The position numbers were made by a program, and so were the translations under genes. From NCBI GenBank assembly GCA_958299035.1, contig CATQJL010000305.1, forward strand, positions 32,253,733-32,317,732: a DNA stretch of 64,000 nt, given 5' to 3'. Origin of the DNA: Cylicocyclus nassatus (lineage: Eukaryota > Nematoda > Chromadorea > Rhabditida > Strongylidae). How positions within the stretch are numbered: position 1 is the first letter of the stretch; the number at the start of each line of letters is the position of its first letter. Positions 34,757 through 48,300 of the stretch are shown piece after piece. Under the pieces are notes generated by a model that saw only the letters and a list, made by a program, of their open reading frames with translations, was not told the DNA's origin and searched no databases.

Positions 34757-35150
34757 ATAGCTCGGCCTTTTGACAAGGGAAATAATATTCTAAATCAGCT
34801 TTAAACGCTGATTCCGAATATGCTATTCCTAGCTGCCGTGCACCATTCCGAAGAGAGCTATGGACTATTTCCTGCGCAAAGCTGGCACGCTCACCAACCC
34901 ACTGGCACCACGACATCATCCTCTAAATGAAACTTGCGTTGAGATTCTTTTTAGTGAGTGTTGTTATTTTGATATCTTAGCAACTTTCTTTGCAGATTTT
35001 TATCTACAGGCATCTTCCCATGTTCAGTAGTATACCAATTTTGCGCAAGAAAAGCCCATGACTCGCTTCAGAATGGTGCGCGGCAGTTAGAAATAGCATA
35101 TTTGGAATAGCTTTCAGAGCTCCTTTGCCAAAAGGACGAGCTAAGTTAGA
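34757..35150. mobile_element. Foldback element with arms of about 130 bases
   Basis: The left arm (AGCTCGGCCTTTTGACAA, AATATGCTATTC, TGCACCATTCCGAAG) is matched inverted by the right arm (CTTCAGAATGGTGCGCGGCAG, GAATAGCTTTC, CCAAAAGGACGAGCT). The arms are about 80-85 percent alike by eye and are separated by about 130 bases. Family and target duplication are unknown. Confidence 0.5.
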
Positions 35151-35269
35151 CACCTTTTCTTACTAGAAAGACATGAATCAATTTTGGAATAACGAATCCC
35201 GTCAAATGCCATCTATGAAGGAATATAACCGTTGTGAGAAAGACGCATGCCGCAAAATGTCTTATTGAT

Positions 35270-37463
35270 TGGTAGTTTTTTTAGCCTAGCATCATTCCCA
35301 TGCGGGGTCTGCCACTCTTGTCAGTCTCCTCCACGCTTCACGGTTGACGCTTGACTCTCATCGACTCCAAGTTCTCTTAAGTCTGCGTTGATCTTATCGA
35401 GCGCATCTTCGGTAAAGTTGCCTGTACGAAATCGCTCGGGTTGTTGTAGGCTGAACGCACGCGAACGTGCCTGCAACGCGGCTGCCGAGTACGGGCGTTA
35501 TGATGACTCATGCGCGCGAGTGCCAACGTTAGCCCGCAAGAGACACGCGCGCGGGTGCTCATTCCGGGTGATTCCGTGCAGTTAGCTGTACCTCTTGGTC
35601 TTCTACCGGGGATCTCTGTCATTACTAGTCTGGTGATGATCTATTCTTCCTGTCGTCTCCTCACATGCCCGTTCCATCTAAGCCGCCTTTCTTGTACTTT
35701 CGTGACTATTGACACTTTCATTGTTGTTCGTATGGTATCGTTGGTGACATGGTCGAGCATCGTGACGCCCATCGCCCGTCGTAGCATACGTGTTTCCATT
35801 ACATCAAGCTTCCATTACTCCTTACGTGTGCACGGCCAACACTCACTTCCACAGAGCGCGGTTGGGCGGAGACTGATGCGGTACATTTGGGATTTCAACT
35901 TGAGCGGTTCGTCGCATAGCACTCTTGTAAGGCTTCTCTCCACTTTACCATGCTGTTTATACAACTGGTGATCTCATCTTCAAGGGTGCCATCTGCGACT
36001 TCTTAGATATTTGAAGAAGGTGGTCTTCTTGATATGCATGCTTGCAATCTGGATCGTCCCTGGCTTTGGAATCCCAGCTACATGTATTCTGTCTTGGCGG
36101 TGTTGATCTTCAAACCGTAAATTTCGAGTTGTTCTTTCCATATCATTACATTCTTCAATTACTTCCTGCTTCTTGCTATCAAGAGCACATCATCTGCGTA
36201 CATGACGGACCATGGAGGTTGGTGCATGAAGCCTCTAACTATCGTGTCATCACTGTGATGAAGAGGAGGAGGGAGAGTACTATGCTTGGGACCAAATCGA
36301 ATGGTTATCCAATCATTCGAATGAATCATTCGAAAAGTAGAATATTCGAAAATCTGAGATCATTCGAATAAAATTCGAAAGTCGATTATTAGAAATTTTC
36401 GGTTTTCGAATATATTCGATATTCGAACACTCGAAAATCTCAACTTTTGAATATTATTCGATATTCGAATATTCGATGGCCATCAATTCGAATACTCGAT
36501 AGTCATCTAATATTTGAAGCTTCGGTGAACATCGAATATCCGAATTTTGAATGTTCGACGACCATAGAATAATCGAACTCCATAAAAGCACAGCACGTCA
36601 TTGTAAAAGTTTTTATCAACCTACAACTCTCAAGGAAGAGTGCATATGTCTTGAGTCCTGGCGCGGTAGTCTGTGCAGTAGTCGTGACGCCCCTTTTCCC
36701 GTGGCGCAGTGTGTAACTGCTGTCGAATTAGTTGTTTAGAAATAAAGAGTACTTCATGTATTGCAGAGTAGTAGTCATATAAACTACAAAGACCCACAAT
36801 ACTTGCAAACCAAACTTGGCCATGTTAACATATCACATAGACATCTATTTTCTCGAAAATTACTCGAAAATCGAATGATATTCGAAAATGGAATATATTC
36901 GAAATTGGAATGATATTCGAAAGTCAAATGATACTAGATATTCGAATATTCGAAATTTTCAATTTTCGAATATGATTCGATAGTCGAATATTCGAAATTC
37001 TCAGTTTTCGAATATATTCGATATTCGAATATTCGAGAAAACTTTCGAATTCCCTCAGTATAGAGCACGGATCCTTGATATACACTGGCGTGTATGCAAA
37101 AGTCCTCTGTATGTCGCGCTGATGTTCTACGTAGCTGGTGGCATTGTATATCGTTCTCATCCATCTGATGTCTGGCATGTTCTTCTGGCATCTTGTGCTT
37201 CCGCAGTGCCCACCATATTGTAATGCGGTACTTCATCGAATGCTTTCTCCAGATCCAGGAACGCCGCGTGGAGCACATTGCTTTTCCCTGCTTCTTCCAA
37301 TCATCATTCTGGCGGTGTTATGACACCTCTTCACTGCATCCTTTCAGAATTCATTGGCTGGGGACCACTTCTACGATACTTCGCAGTCGCGTTTCTAGCA
37401 TTTTTTCGAAGATCTTCAGCGTGTGACAGATGCAACGGATTGGTCTTAGTAGTGTGAAACCAA
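35270..37463 (-). pseudogene. RTE-like LINE reverse transcriptase relict, interrupted
   Basis: Reading leftwards from 37463: IRCICHTLKIFEKMLETRLR (RT motif 0-1), AAFLDLEKAFDEVPHYN (motif A, catalytic Asp), then QGSVL (motif B) ending at 37063. The frame is cut by the ATTCGAA element and resumes at 36274 with LSLLLF, followed by VMYADDVLL (motif C, YADD, near 36195). Next come the thumb region with YRISLRPTALCGSE-type text and a C-terminus with NADLRELGVDE (near 35370). The order and motifs are those of RTE-clade elements. Frameshifts and stops are scattered, and its 5' side is cut at 37464 by a mariner-type MITE end. It cannot encode a working protein. Confidence 0.8.
36281..37062. mobile_element. 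ATTCGAA element inserted in the RTE LINE
   Basis: The ends TATGCTTGGGACC and CCCTCAGTATA resemble TATACTTGGG of the 2.2-kb element. Subterminal blocks 36300-36560 and 36850-37055 are dense in ATTCGAATA motifs. The LINE reads GSVL before it and LSLLLF after it, so the insertion lies within the RT motif B region. GAGTAC (36275) and GAGCAC (37063) flank it, an imperfect 6-base repeat, and no clean 8-bp duplication is seen. At 782 bases it is a shorter relative of the 3.2-kb element. Confidence 0.65.
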
Positions 37464-37465
37464 AA

Positions 37466-39727
37466 TATAAGGATGTCTCAAGATAATGTGCACATTGTTT
37501 GTTCAATATTAACTCTCTTGAATTCAAAGTCCTTCGCCGAACTCGAGGCACCATTACGTAGAGCAAGGTTCAATCTAGGTTTACAGTGTGGAGCACACCC
37601 TCGGTACGTAAAAGCATGTGCTCTGGTAACCTTCAACTCAAGCGCCATGAGAGACACAACTTTTACCAGAAAAGAGGCAGGGTTGTGATTGAAGCAATTA
37701 TAGTGATTAGCATCTAAAATACACCAGCAAAACCGAAAAATTGTGTTTTCAAAACCTTTCTTATGCTAAACGGGTTTCTTCACAGAATTCTGGAGCTCAC
37801 TCAATTAACCACTCTTTAGTTCAGGATGAGTTCCAAAAGTTTACGTAAGCTTCTGAAGTTTAGTGAAAGCGAGAAATTGCGCTTAAATTTTACGCATAGA
37901 GGGCGCACAAAAACGTTGATTTACGTTTGTTTACCTCTTTAATGAATTTTCAACGCTTGCGACGTTGTCAGTGCTCCCAGTCATGCCATGACGAATAATA
38001 TATAATATCTACTGCGTGACGAAGGCGGTTGCTCAAATAGACTGAAGGTTGTCGCGCACGCAGCGCGCGGGCAATTGTCAGCCATTTAGCGCGCGCACGC
38101 TCGGTCAGCGGGCTGGCTGTCGTGCCGCCGCGCTCCGTGGATGACCGCTGAGCGAGCGTGTGCACGCTCCGTGGCTGACAATTGCCCGCGTGCCGCGTGC
38201 GCGACAACCTTCAGTCTATTTGGGCAACCGCCTTCGTCGCGCAGTAGATATTAATACCGCAGGTTTCGTTAAAACCATGCGGAGATGCACGACCAGAGCC
38301 AAATGTCCCGTCGGTTCCGGTTTTTGTCCTCTGCTCTGCGTCTCCACGTGCGCGCTACCTCGCTACCCCAAACGCAGGGCGCGGGCATTTAGCTCTGGTA
38401 CCCTTTTTTGTTGCTCTGGATTTAATTCCGGCAAACTGTATATATTGAGGCTCCGCACCTCTACTTTCACCCTGACAACGTCGCAAGACCCTATTTTTCG
38501 ATTTAAACGAGAAGTCGGCAAAAACCGTGTTTTTGAAAATCTCTTGCTTTCCTTTAGTTTAACTCTTTCCGTGCGGTTTTGGTGCATTTAGTAGATCTTG
38601 CTTTCTTTCTAAAACGTAGACAACGTCGCAAGTTTACTTCTTCGATGTGGTGGTTTTTTGTGAAACGTAAAAAGTGCGTTTTTCATCTCTTTCTCCTTTT
38701 TCTCGTGGCAAGGAAAGGAACAACAATAAGAGTCTGAAAATTTGAAGGAGGCACCAAAAACTAGACCCCCGCGTTGTGGATTGCCTTGTCCTGGAGCGAA
38801 AACCTGCAACTCGCGCCGCCAAATGAAAGATTTCATACACATTGCAGCGTTTTTCTCCGTTTTTTCAAGTGTTTTTTACTTTTGCTATCTGTTTTGCAAT
38901 TTTTTCTTCTATAAATTTCTATAAACAGTCTTCACTTTTTACAAAAGACAATTAGTCAGACAATCTTTGCCCCTACCTCTAAGCAATCGAAGGCATTTGA
39001 AGCAAATCACCAGTCGTTCTTTATTAATATAAAACTTGTAGATACTTCGAAGAAAATTTAGGCCATGAAGGCGATATTTTGACCCAGAAAGGAAACCAAA
39101 CAAGCCAAAAACTCTTGTGCTGGGCTGATCGAAGTTGCTGATTCCAGTTATGAAAATTACACTTTACTGTAATGCTTCTTTCATTAGTCTTTCAAGTTTA
39201 TGGTAACAAATCTCTTCCTCGTCAAAAATGAGATTACACCATTGGAAAAGCTCGAAAAAGTGATAAAAAGTTGTGTAGTGGTATCAGCACGCTGCTTGCT
39301 GTGATTCTATATGCTGGAAGTTCCTAAATCGTACACTATCGAAGAGCGCTCATTGATTGGCACAATGTAATTCTAGGTTAAATCTTACTTTACGGAATGG
39401 TACCTTGGAGAAAGACTTGTTAAGGTTCATTTATAAATTCGTGATGCCAGATTTGACTACGGTTTTTGCGCTCACACAGGAGCATAACACCCTCATACAA
39501 AAAGGCATCGCCTCAACGCTTATCTCGGTCACTTCTAATGTTCAAGCACTATCGTTACTAAGCAGAAAAGCAGTCGAATAGAGATTAAAACCAATGGGCG
39601 GCTGCAGGGAAATGCGTGCGTGTCGCGAGCGGTCCGCCATCGTCACGTTTTCAAATGCCCTACACAAATAGTTACAAGAAAATTAACAACGATCCAACAG
39701 TGTGCACATTATTTTGGGACACTCTTC
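37466..39727. mobile_element. Composite mariner-type element
   Basis: The left end (TA-AGGATGTCTCAAGATAATG, then GTGCACATTGTTTG) pairs with the right end (CAACAGTGTGCACATTATTTTGGGACAC). The 2.3-kb interior contains the palindrome 38003-38252 and other text of the same MITE family near 38980-39330 (GCAAATCACCAGTCGTTCTT). It is probably one MITE enlarged by later insertions. Confidence 0.5.
38003..38252. mobile_element. GC-rich hairpin MITE (250 bases)
   Basis: TAATATCTACTGCGTGACGA pairs with TCGTCGCGCAGTAGATATTA. The arms continue through GGCGGTTGC, ATAGACTGAAGGTTGTCGCG and GGGCAATTGTCAGCCA with few mismatches. The centre is GC-rich. The terminal TAA/TTA may be a 3-bp Harbinger-type duplication. 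Confidence 0.65.
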
Positions 39728-39729
39728 AG

Positions 39730-42330
39730 CACCACAGTCATGCAGTTCGGTTTTGCTACTTTCACCTTCGCCACGTTAAAAGGTGCCAGTGTACACTATC
39801 ATCCTGACAAACTCTTATAGGGCTAACAATTACTCCTCTCCAGCAGATTTTTGTCTGCTCTTTTTGATTAAGCAGTAATCAAAGAGTACGAGGCATTATG
39901 TCGTACATTACTACTCCGACAGGTCCTGAATTGCGGAATTAACACTTATGAATTATAATACAACGAGGTTGCAATTTTTTACTTTGAGTCCAATTATCGT
40001 CCCTTCAACCTACTCAACCTGTTCTTCTTTTCAGATAAAATTTTGGTGTGTATGACTGTAGACTTCCATTCTAGACACTGCATTTACGCTTCATTTCAAA
40101 TAAATGAGAAACGTCTGAAGAGAAGGAAATATGCATCACTTTGAGCATGCCTCGTCGAGTCGATCTCAAAAAGGCAGTAATTTTGTTTATCTCTTATTGG
40201 GAACTTTTCAATAAAAATTTGTCCCACCTTTTTTTTCGAGCAAAGGGTAGTCAAACTTTGTTGCACATTTTTAACGTTTAAACGCTCAAAAGGGTGATTG
40301 TAAAAATTTACCAGAGGGAAATTCATTTTAAAAACACCATTTACCACCTTTGTGCCTGACCCTGACCCCGCATTGCCTCGTTACGTACTCCTAACACTGT
40401 CTTACACCTTGCATCGCCACACCAATTTAACATTCCATAATCTGAGAAGGAATCTCCTTAGTGAATCAGCGCAGTCTGGCACAAGTAACATGGACAAACG
40501 CTAACGATTCTAAGCACATCTTTTCCATTGCTACTTCTTATCTTTTCCTGTTAGTAGAATTTGAGTCAACAATAATTCTACCGCATATTATGGTAGTGTG
40601 GTAAGACTAAACTATCAATGCACACACAAATTGCGAGCAATAACGTGTCGGGAGTGGGAGTGCCTCATACCACCACACACAACCGTTCATTCGAATGGGG
40701 GTCGGACTCCGCTCCCCCCCCCCTCCCTCTTCTCCTCTAAAATGGATCGCGGAATTTCTCAAAGTAGCCACATAAGTTTGTGCGAATGAACTGGCCTCAC
40801 TTTCAGAAGATTTGGTTTTTGGTATAGAAAAGTCAAATTAGTTTTGTGAGAAGATTTCTTTCTTCAACAATTTCGAGGTTGTGAGGTTTAGTCTAAAAAA
40901 TCTACTAAATTTGAAAAGCATCTGAAATTCTTTTTTTTGGACAGCAGGTTAACCTGCGCCCCATATTCCAAAAAAAAACCTTTCAACTGCGACTGCTTTA
41001 TACGTGAGCTAAAGAAAAAATTTGAAGATTTTGCGATGTTATCATTCTACAAATCCAAATCCGAAGAAACTGTATGATATGTTGACTTTGCAACGGTGAC
41101 AAAATGGTACTGTATCTGAAGAGCGCTGTAACTTACGATCAATTTCACTCGATGTGGTTACCTAAACTCTGTAATCCTCAACTTTCAAAATTTGATTTTT
41201 GATTTCATACACAATAATGTAGTACCACACAGTACACTTTCGTATACTACTTTTCTGTTTCTAATAGATAGAAGATATCTGTTGGTCAAGCGCCTATTTA
41301 AGACAGACCAGATGATTGTAAAATGACGTGTACTTCAAAACGCGGTCATTGTGCGCCTGCCTTGTACTAATGTACTTCGAATTTGTAGGTAAAAGTAAAG
41401 TTAAAATCACTTAGTTATTAGGAAGTCATTAGTTACAAGAATATAAACTAAGTCTTAGTGGTTCAGCTACCTTGAATTAAATTTTCATAACTTTTCGGGC
41501 TTGATATACTAAAGCTTCATAGTCTTTGATTGAAACGACTATTGGTTTCCGTATATGCATTTATAGACCAAACCTAGACCTAGTAGCTGCTACTCCAATC
41601 AATTAAGTGTTTGTTCTCATATCAAAACCTCTCAGCCAAATGACCTGCTCTATCTGCAATCTTTTCTTGATGAGCTTTTAATGGCTCATGCCCCTGTTGA
41701 ATATTCAAATGGATATCCACTACCATACAGAAGTTGCAGGTGGCAATTTTTTTGATCTCGAAAACTTCCGCCAACTAATAATGCCGATCAAACAGCTCTA
41801 AATGCCTTATGCCACGCATTTCACTTGTGCAAAGGTCAACAAATCGACAAGTTGCAGATGATGATTCCTATCAATGTCCCCATGCTTGCATTTTTGCTTT
41901 GCTTTGATGGATATGACCTCACGTCATCCTTCGCTGCTGATACACAGATTAGATGTCAGAGCTCAACGGCACAGGTGCAATCGGTTATCAAGGTTCTACA
42001 GGCACTTTATTCGCAGAGGCTGGATGCCAATGCGTTCAGTCGAGATAGTTCGTGAGGGGATGGAAGCAGACAGTTAGAGGAATAAATGTGTTTCCAATTA
42101 AAATTACGCCGACGGTGTCTGCAGCAACGTCCTGTCTCTGCGTAGGAAGGATCGCCTATACTTTTTTCATCCAAAACAAAAAAGCGTTCTTCTTGCTCAG
42201 TGTGCATTGAATTACCTCAGTTTTTGAAGACTTAGAGTGTACACTGTACACTGAACGAAATGAACAGATTTCTAGCATACTGTACATTGATGCGGGAAAT
42301 ACAAGGGAAATAGACGGAGTAAGATCCTAT
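39730..42330. other. Stretch with one unassigned plus-strand exon-like frame
   Basis: At about 41775-42055 (plus) an open frame reads NALCHAFHLCKGQQIDKLQM and then hydrophobic text, closing with TGA. It has balanced composition but no recognised family and no convincing acceptor. Otherwise the stretch is AT-rich, with a run of C at 40712 and no gene seen. Confidence 0.3.
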
Positions 42331-45300
42331 CTAGCACAATCCGCATGATCTGCCACAAGTTCTCATAATCATTTCTTTTGTGTACTGCGAGTTAGTGCAG
42401 AATCCATTGGCTTTCCACTTTCGACATCTGGAAAAAATAAGGTTCGAAAACCTTTTGCAGACTTTCGTGATTGAAATTTTTCCAAATCTACATAAAGATG
42501 AGTGTTTGTATTGGAAACTTTGTGTTATCCGCTTGGTCATTCGCTAGGCTAAGATGTTAGAACCAGGGTCAAACAGGAGGTGTGGTACACAACCGTCGGA
42601 TACAACCCCCCTCCTCCTCCAAGTTCCATCTCGATACCCCCTCCCCTTCCCCAGCATTATCGTTTGCCCACTGTAGGCATGACCTGGTGCTCCAAAAAGC
42701 ATAATTAGTACCTTATTCGTAATTAGCATGTCGAATAACCCCTGTGGGCCAAGTTTTAGCGGATTCTGAGGGTGATATTAGGCCACCCGGGGTCACCCAC
42801 ATTTGAACATTGTTAACTATTTCCAGAGTAAATTAAATACTTTTTTGTACTCAATACAAAACACTATATTTGCATAATCCTAAATCCTGCTTCAGATAAC
42901 CTTCAAACTATGGAATTGGAAATCAGTCAAAATCTCATTTGTCCCATTTTTCGCTTACAGTAGTTGAGCTTCCAGCAACTATTGCTTTTTATCACTTATA
43001 TGAGAACTGCAGGATTGTAGCTATACTGGACATTGTAAACACTTTGTTTGCTAATTCACTTTGAAGGCGTGGGGGATGGGGTAAATGAAGTTCAATGGGG
43101 TTGGCACAACTGAAAAGCTGTGGTTGTGGTTGCCACACCATTTTAGAGGCTATGCCACTCCATTAACACACCTTCAAGACATTCAAACATGAGTGTTTTT
43201 TATATATCGTTGCCATTGCCAGTCCTTCTCCTTTACACAGTAGGGATCAGAGAATATGACCGTTTTTCCGCATTTATGCAAATAGAAAGTAGCGCAAAAA
43301 ATATTGGATTACGACAACATGCTTAATCTACGCTACTACATGAATCGCAAGCGAGATTGACAAGACAATAACCATTCGATAACCTAAACTTTGTAACTTT
43401 TACAAATTGATTAGAGCGTGGTTGGTTTTCTCTAGTTTGGGATATCGAAAGCTAAAAATGGACAAAGAGAGAAAGAGATTTGGCCTGCTTTTAAGTTTAT
43501 AGTTTAGAGATTATCTGAAGTGGGATTCCCTACTTTTTGTATTAGGTGCAAAAAGAAGTGTTCTCACTTTTTAAACAAAGTTAACATAGTTAAAGTTCGA
43601 AAATGACATCTCATTTGGGTGGCCTATTTGAAACCTCAGAATTTGCTGAAACTTGACCTACAGGGGTTATTTGACTTGCTCATTGATAAATGATGCTCTA
43701 ACGCTTTTACAACTCTTTTATATACTTAATGTACCTCACGAAGTAGGCCAATACAATTTTTTGCGTAATATGCCTATCTGACAATGTTTACGGATTCCAT
43801 GTTATGGCCAATATCAGTATCACCTCGATTACAACCCCCCCCCCCCCTCCCTAACCCTTCAGTATGATCCCCAAGTGTAGCGTGCCACACCACAAGCTTG
43901 ATCCTGGTTAGAACCCACCTTACGCTCCAATCTGATAAACGAAAATCCAAAATACTAGCTCAGAGGCGCGGCATAAGGCTTTGAATTATAAGAATTTCCA
44001 ATATCGAAAAATCAACAGAAATGTATCTCATAAACGCAAAAAAGTACCTCGCATCGTCCCCACAGCCTGCAGGTAACGCCGTTGTTATAGCTGTTGCAAT
44101 TGTTGATGTACCTCAAAAACGATTCATGAGAAATCGACGCCAGCGATCTGGGTAAAGCATATCCATGTTTGATGCAACACTCACACGTTATCAGAAAAAT
44201 TACATAACGCTCGATTCATCAAGACAATGGACATTTGGACGGTAAAAAGTGGTTGCAATTTGTTAGTTCAATTTTCTCCACATAAGGAACACAACGAAGG
44301 TATGTTTGACTGTCTTTGCATCTGATACTTTTAAAGATGGATACTTACTGCTTTGTTTCTCCTCACAAAGATCGCAAGTTTTTCGGCAGTTTTCCTGAAA
44401 ACGATCCAGTCTTACAACGGAACAGTACAATAAATGATAAGAATCACATCATTGTCTGCGAGAAATGTGTTAGAGTACATTAAAGGCAGTGGCTCAGCAA
44501 ATTCGAACATCTCGAAATTTTTATATGAAAGGTTGCTTGCATTCCAAACATGAGAACGAAGCAGGTCCGAGCGCACAGCATATTGTCCCTGCCTAGAAAA
44601 TTGCCCCTAAACCGTGCGCGCAAGCCATTGTTACACGCGCTCGGACGAGCTTGCGATATCTCTCACACCGTCAGAGGCGGCATGTCGCAAGACTATAAAC
44701 ATGAGGACCCCACAACACTCTACGTCTTTAGCCATGGCGGGAAGCGGTCCCCTCGTCCAGAATCAAAAGGAGGGGCTTTGGAAAATGCTGGTTTTCGCCA
44801 TTTTCGCGCTCTAAAAGTGATTTTCGGAATCAGCGCGTCGAAATACTCCAGGTGAGCGAAAAAATCACAGGACGAGGATCTGCCCAGCCACTGCCTTTAA
44901 CATTAAAAGTGTGCTTTTCAAAATTTTCATGTAGAAAGACGGTGTTGAGGACCTTACCGTATGTTAAGAGTACAAAGCTACGCATGCAAAGTTCAGTTTC
45001 ACAATGCGCTATTAGAACAAGTGCTATTACTATCGCTACGAAACCTATTATAATTGTTATATGTAAACAGCCGTACCTTCACAAAGTCTTGCAAATCTAT
45101 GTGTTTACAGAGGGCTACCGAACAAGATGTCGCTTTGTCAGCACAGTTCCCTGAACGGAATATGCTAGCTGACGATGTGCGTGTGCGTAATGAAAGTATT
45201 CAAAGAACTTTTAGAATCAAAGGAATGTTACTTATGTTTGACGGACTATAAAGAGTTTGATATTATTAATAATGTATCCGGTAACAAGCCTGCTTTCACA

Positions 45301-48300
45301 CAAAAAACAGTGACTCTTTGTAAAGATTTGATTGAATAATCTCAATAAAATCTTTGCCTTCCATGCAGAAACCGCAGGCTTTGGGGCAATCTTCGGCGAT
45401 GATAGGTTTCCAAAGCGGATCTGTGCACATTTCCTTCGTTACGAGAGCGCATGTGATGCGAGGATCTGTAATAGCGACGGTCAGTTAGTGCGCTACCAGA
45501 AGTATGCCAATGTTCAACTTACGTTTCTTATTATCGCAATTAAAGGCTGGTGTAAGACAGCAATAGCCGCAGGTTTTCGGACAATTTCTGATGGCAAATT
45601 GTTTCATGGTTTCGTCTACTTTTTTATCCGCGTTCTGCAAGAAAAAACCATGAGGTCTTGTGGTGGTATCTTGCATGTGGAAAGATTTGCGCCAAGCGCC
45701 AAATGCAACTGTTTTTCCGGTCATAGCGGTACTTCCACTGCACCACTACCTTCCACTGCAACTGGAGCGGTATGTATGTATGTATCTTCTGCTCGGAGTG
45801 TTTCCGTACAAGTCGTAATCCAGTCAGACGCGGGCGCTCAAGACTCATGATGCGCAAAGTGGATGCCCTGACCGTGCAAGAGCTCAGTCAGGCAGAATAG
45901 ATTTGAATGCCTGGACACTTACCTGATCTTGTTTATTCTGTACAAATTCTGTGAAAAAGCGCGTGTGTTTGATTGTGTGCCCGAAAAAGTTAGCAAATCG
46001 AACAATTCAACCACCATTATCGAGTAAGGTTTGATAGTTGTTAAGTTGTGATTTAGCTTTTTCGACATTTTAATTCAATCCTGAGCTTCAAAAGAGATTC
46101 ACAGCCCGGATTGGAGAGATCGGGCTTTGAAACTTGTAGATTTTATGATCAAATCAAATAAAATCTAAAATCAAACCAGTCTACTGCAACAGAACGGTAA
46201 ACTCCTACCTTGCCCGTTGATTAGTAAATAAATCGTTTAATTTACTAACGTTAAAATATAGTCAACGAGATGGGCTAAGTGATCAGGCGTTGCAGACTAC
46301 CCGATTCTGCTTGAGCCGGCTCTTGCACGCTCAAACGCCCACGTTTGGGCATCATGAGCTTGAGCAGCACCCGCGTTTGACTGGATTAGACTTATACGAG
46401 AACACTTACTTGAACGAAGACTGATAAATACCGCCCCTGAATAAGAAGTTTGGGAAGTTCGTACAAATCATTTGCCAACTTTTTTGATTTGCTTCTGCCT
46501 TCTATAACAAAACATCATATTACTGGTTGAATCAGGCACGCGACTTTCTCGTTCTTGATAAGCAAAGGAACACATAACTAGCAAGGCATTTTAGATTGAA
46601 AAACACCGCTTAAAAATGCAAAAGATAGCGTCCTTAAGTCCAGCAATCGGACCTCAATTCAAACTTCTAACGGACTATTTTGACTAATCCTCCTCTCGAC
46701 CTTTTCGGAATTTCTGATTTCGTGTAAAGTTCAGGGCAACTATTCAAACATATATCTAGACTATCTACCTTGACCACGCTAGATACATAAAACTATTGAT
46801 TTATCATAAACAAACAGTTTGAGCTTTGGGAGTGGTGTAGACTTGCCCGATTGCTCGGCACTGGCATTTATTTGTCTCATAAGTTTTCTCCGTTTTCAGT
46901 TTCCTTACAGTAAGAAATATTCCTCTTGCTCGCTAAATGGTATATGCGGTACCTTATATAGAGCAAACCAAGCCCTTAGGGACCAAATCTATGCAAAACA
47001 TTCGTTCCACATACAGTGCAACCCAAATAAATCAAAGAATTGTGAATGCCCGAGAAACTGCGAATCGTATTTACGCCCAATCTCACAAGCACCTACTTGC
47101 CCCTTCCACACCTGACAATGATGTCCTAAGCTGTTCTACACAGATATTTTTATAGTAACCTTTAGGCTCCAAATGTTTGTTTTTAAAAAAAGACACTCAG
47201 CGTAAAAATGTTTTTGTCCTAATTCAACTTATTTGTGGTTTTCGATTTTGCGTGGGAAAAAACACAGATTGCACAAAGAAAGCTTGGAGAGCATGTGCCT
47301 GAGCCAGTAAGAAGCTTGTTGAATCTTGACAAATATAATATTTCTAATCTTTTCATGCATTCAAATCTCTTTTGATTTTAGCATAAAACTTCAAATGGAA
47401 TAGACATTTTGCAAAGCTGCGGGATCTTTTCTGTAGAGATTGGTTTGCCTTAACAAAAGTCCAGGGATTTTTTGGAGATCAAGATAAATATGACTTATCG
47501 CAGGAGAAACTGTAAACGATTGAAATAGGAGACAACCCCAATACGATGCGATTTATTTGTTAGAAGAATAAAAGAAGCAAATCTATTTAAACCAGAGGAA
47601 AAAAGGCGTTCTTCTCCCTTGGAAACCGCGCAATTTCCTAAGAAATCAATGTTTACTGGTATTTTGAGGAGATTCCAAAAAAAAACAATTCAAAAACCTA
47701 TATTTCCATACCGCTTTCAAAATCGAAAAAACGGCTTCAAAATGGTTTCCACTTCTTGATTTCTGGCAGCTCTAAACTTCCAGGATTCTTTGGACTACAA
47801 CTAAATTCGGATCCCCAAGAAACCTGAGAAATAGACCCTAAATATTCTTCTGAACTAAAGGTCACGACGAATTGTGGAAAAACTCAGTATTCAATTATTT
47901 TATATTTTTTATGACTCTTCCCTTATTGTAACTATGTTTATTTCATTGAAGAGAATTGAATATGTCCAGTTTTCTTACTCACTGAATTTTTTCAGGGTTC
48001 TGTTTCATTATCAGACTCTTGATCCAATCTTGTAATCTTATATATAAAGCTGAATGTCTGTTTGTCTGTATGTATGTCTGTATGTATGTCTGTATGTATG
48101 TACGTATGTTCCGAATAGAAAATTCCATTTCTGAACCGATCCGGACCAAACTTGGCACACATACGCTACGGGCCCCGGCGGGTGTCATAGGCTACTTTTC
48201 GTCATCGATCGATATCAATTTTATCGATTTTTATCGATTTTTTTGCTGAGTTCACCTACGGGGCTGGGAGTTGGCACAGGGGGGTGATCGAGCATGGGGA

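Noticed and set aside
35510..35971. 153-codon plus-strand open frame
   Set aside because: It is the antisense shadow of the RTE LINE reverse transcriptase on the minus strand.
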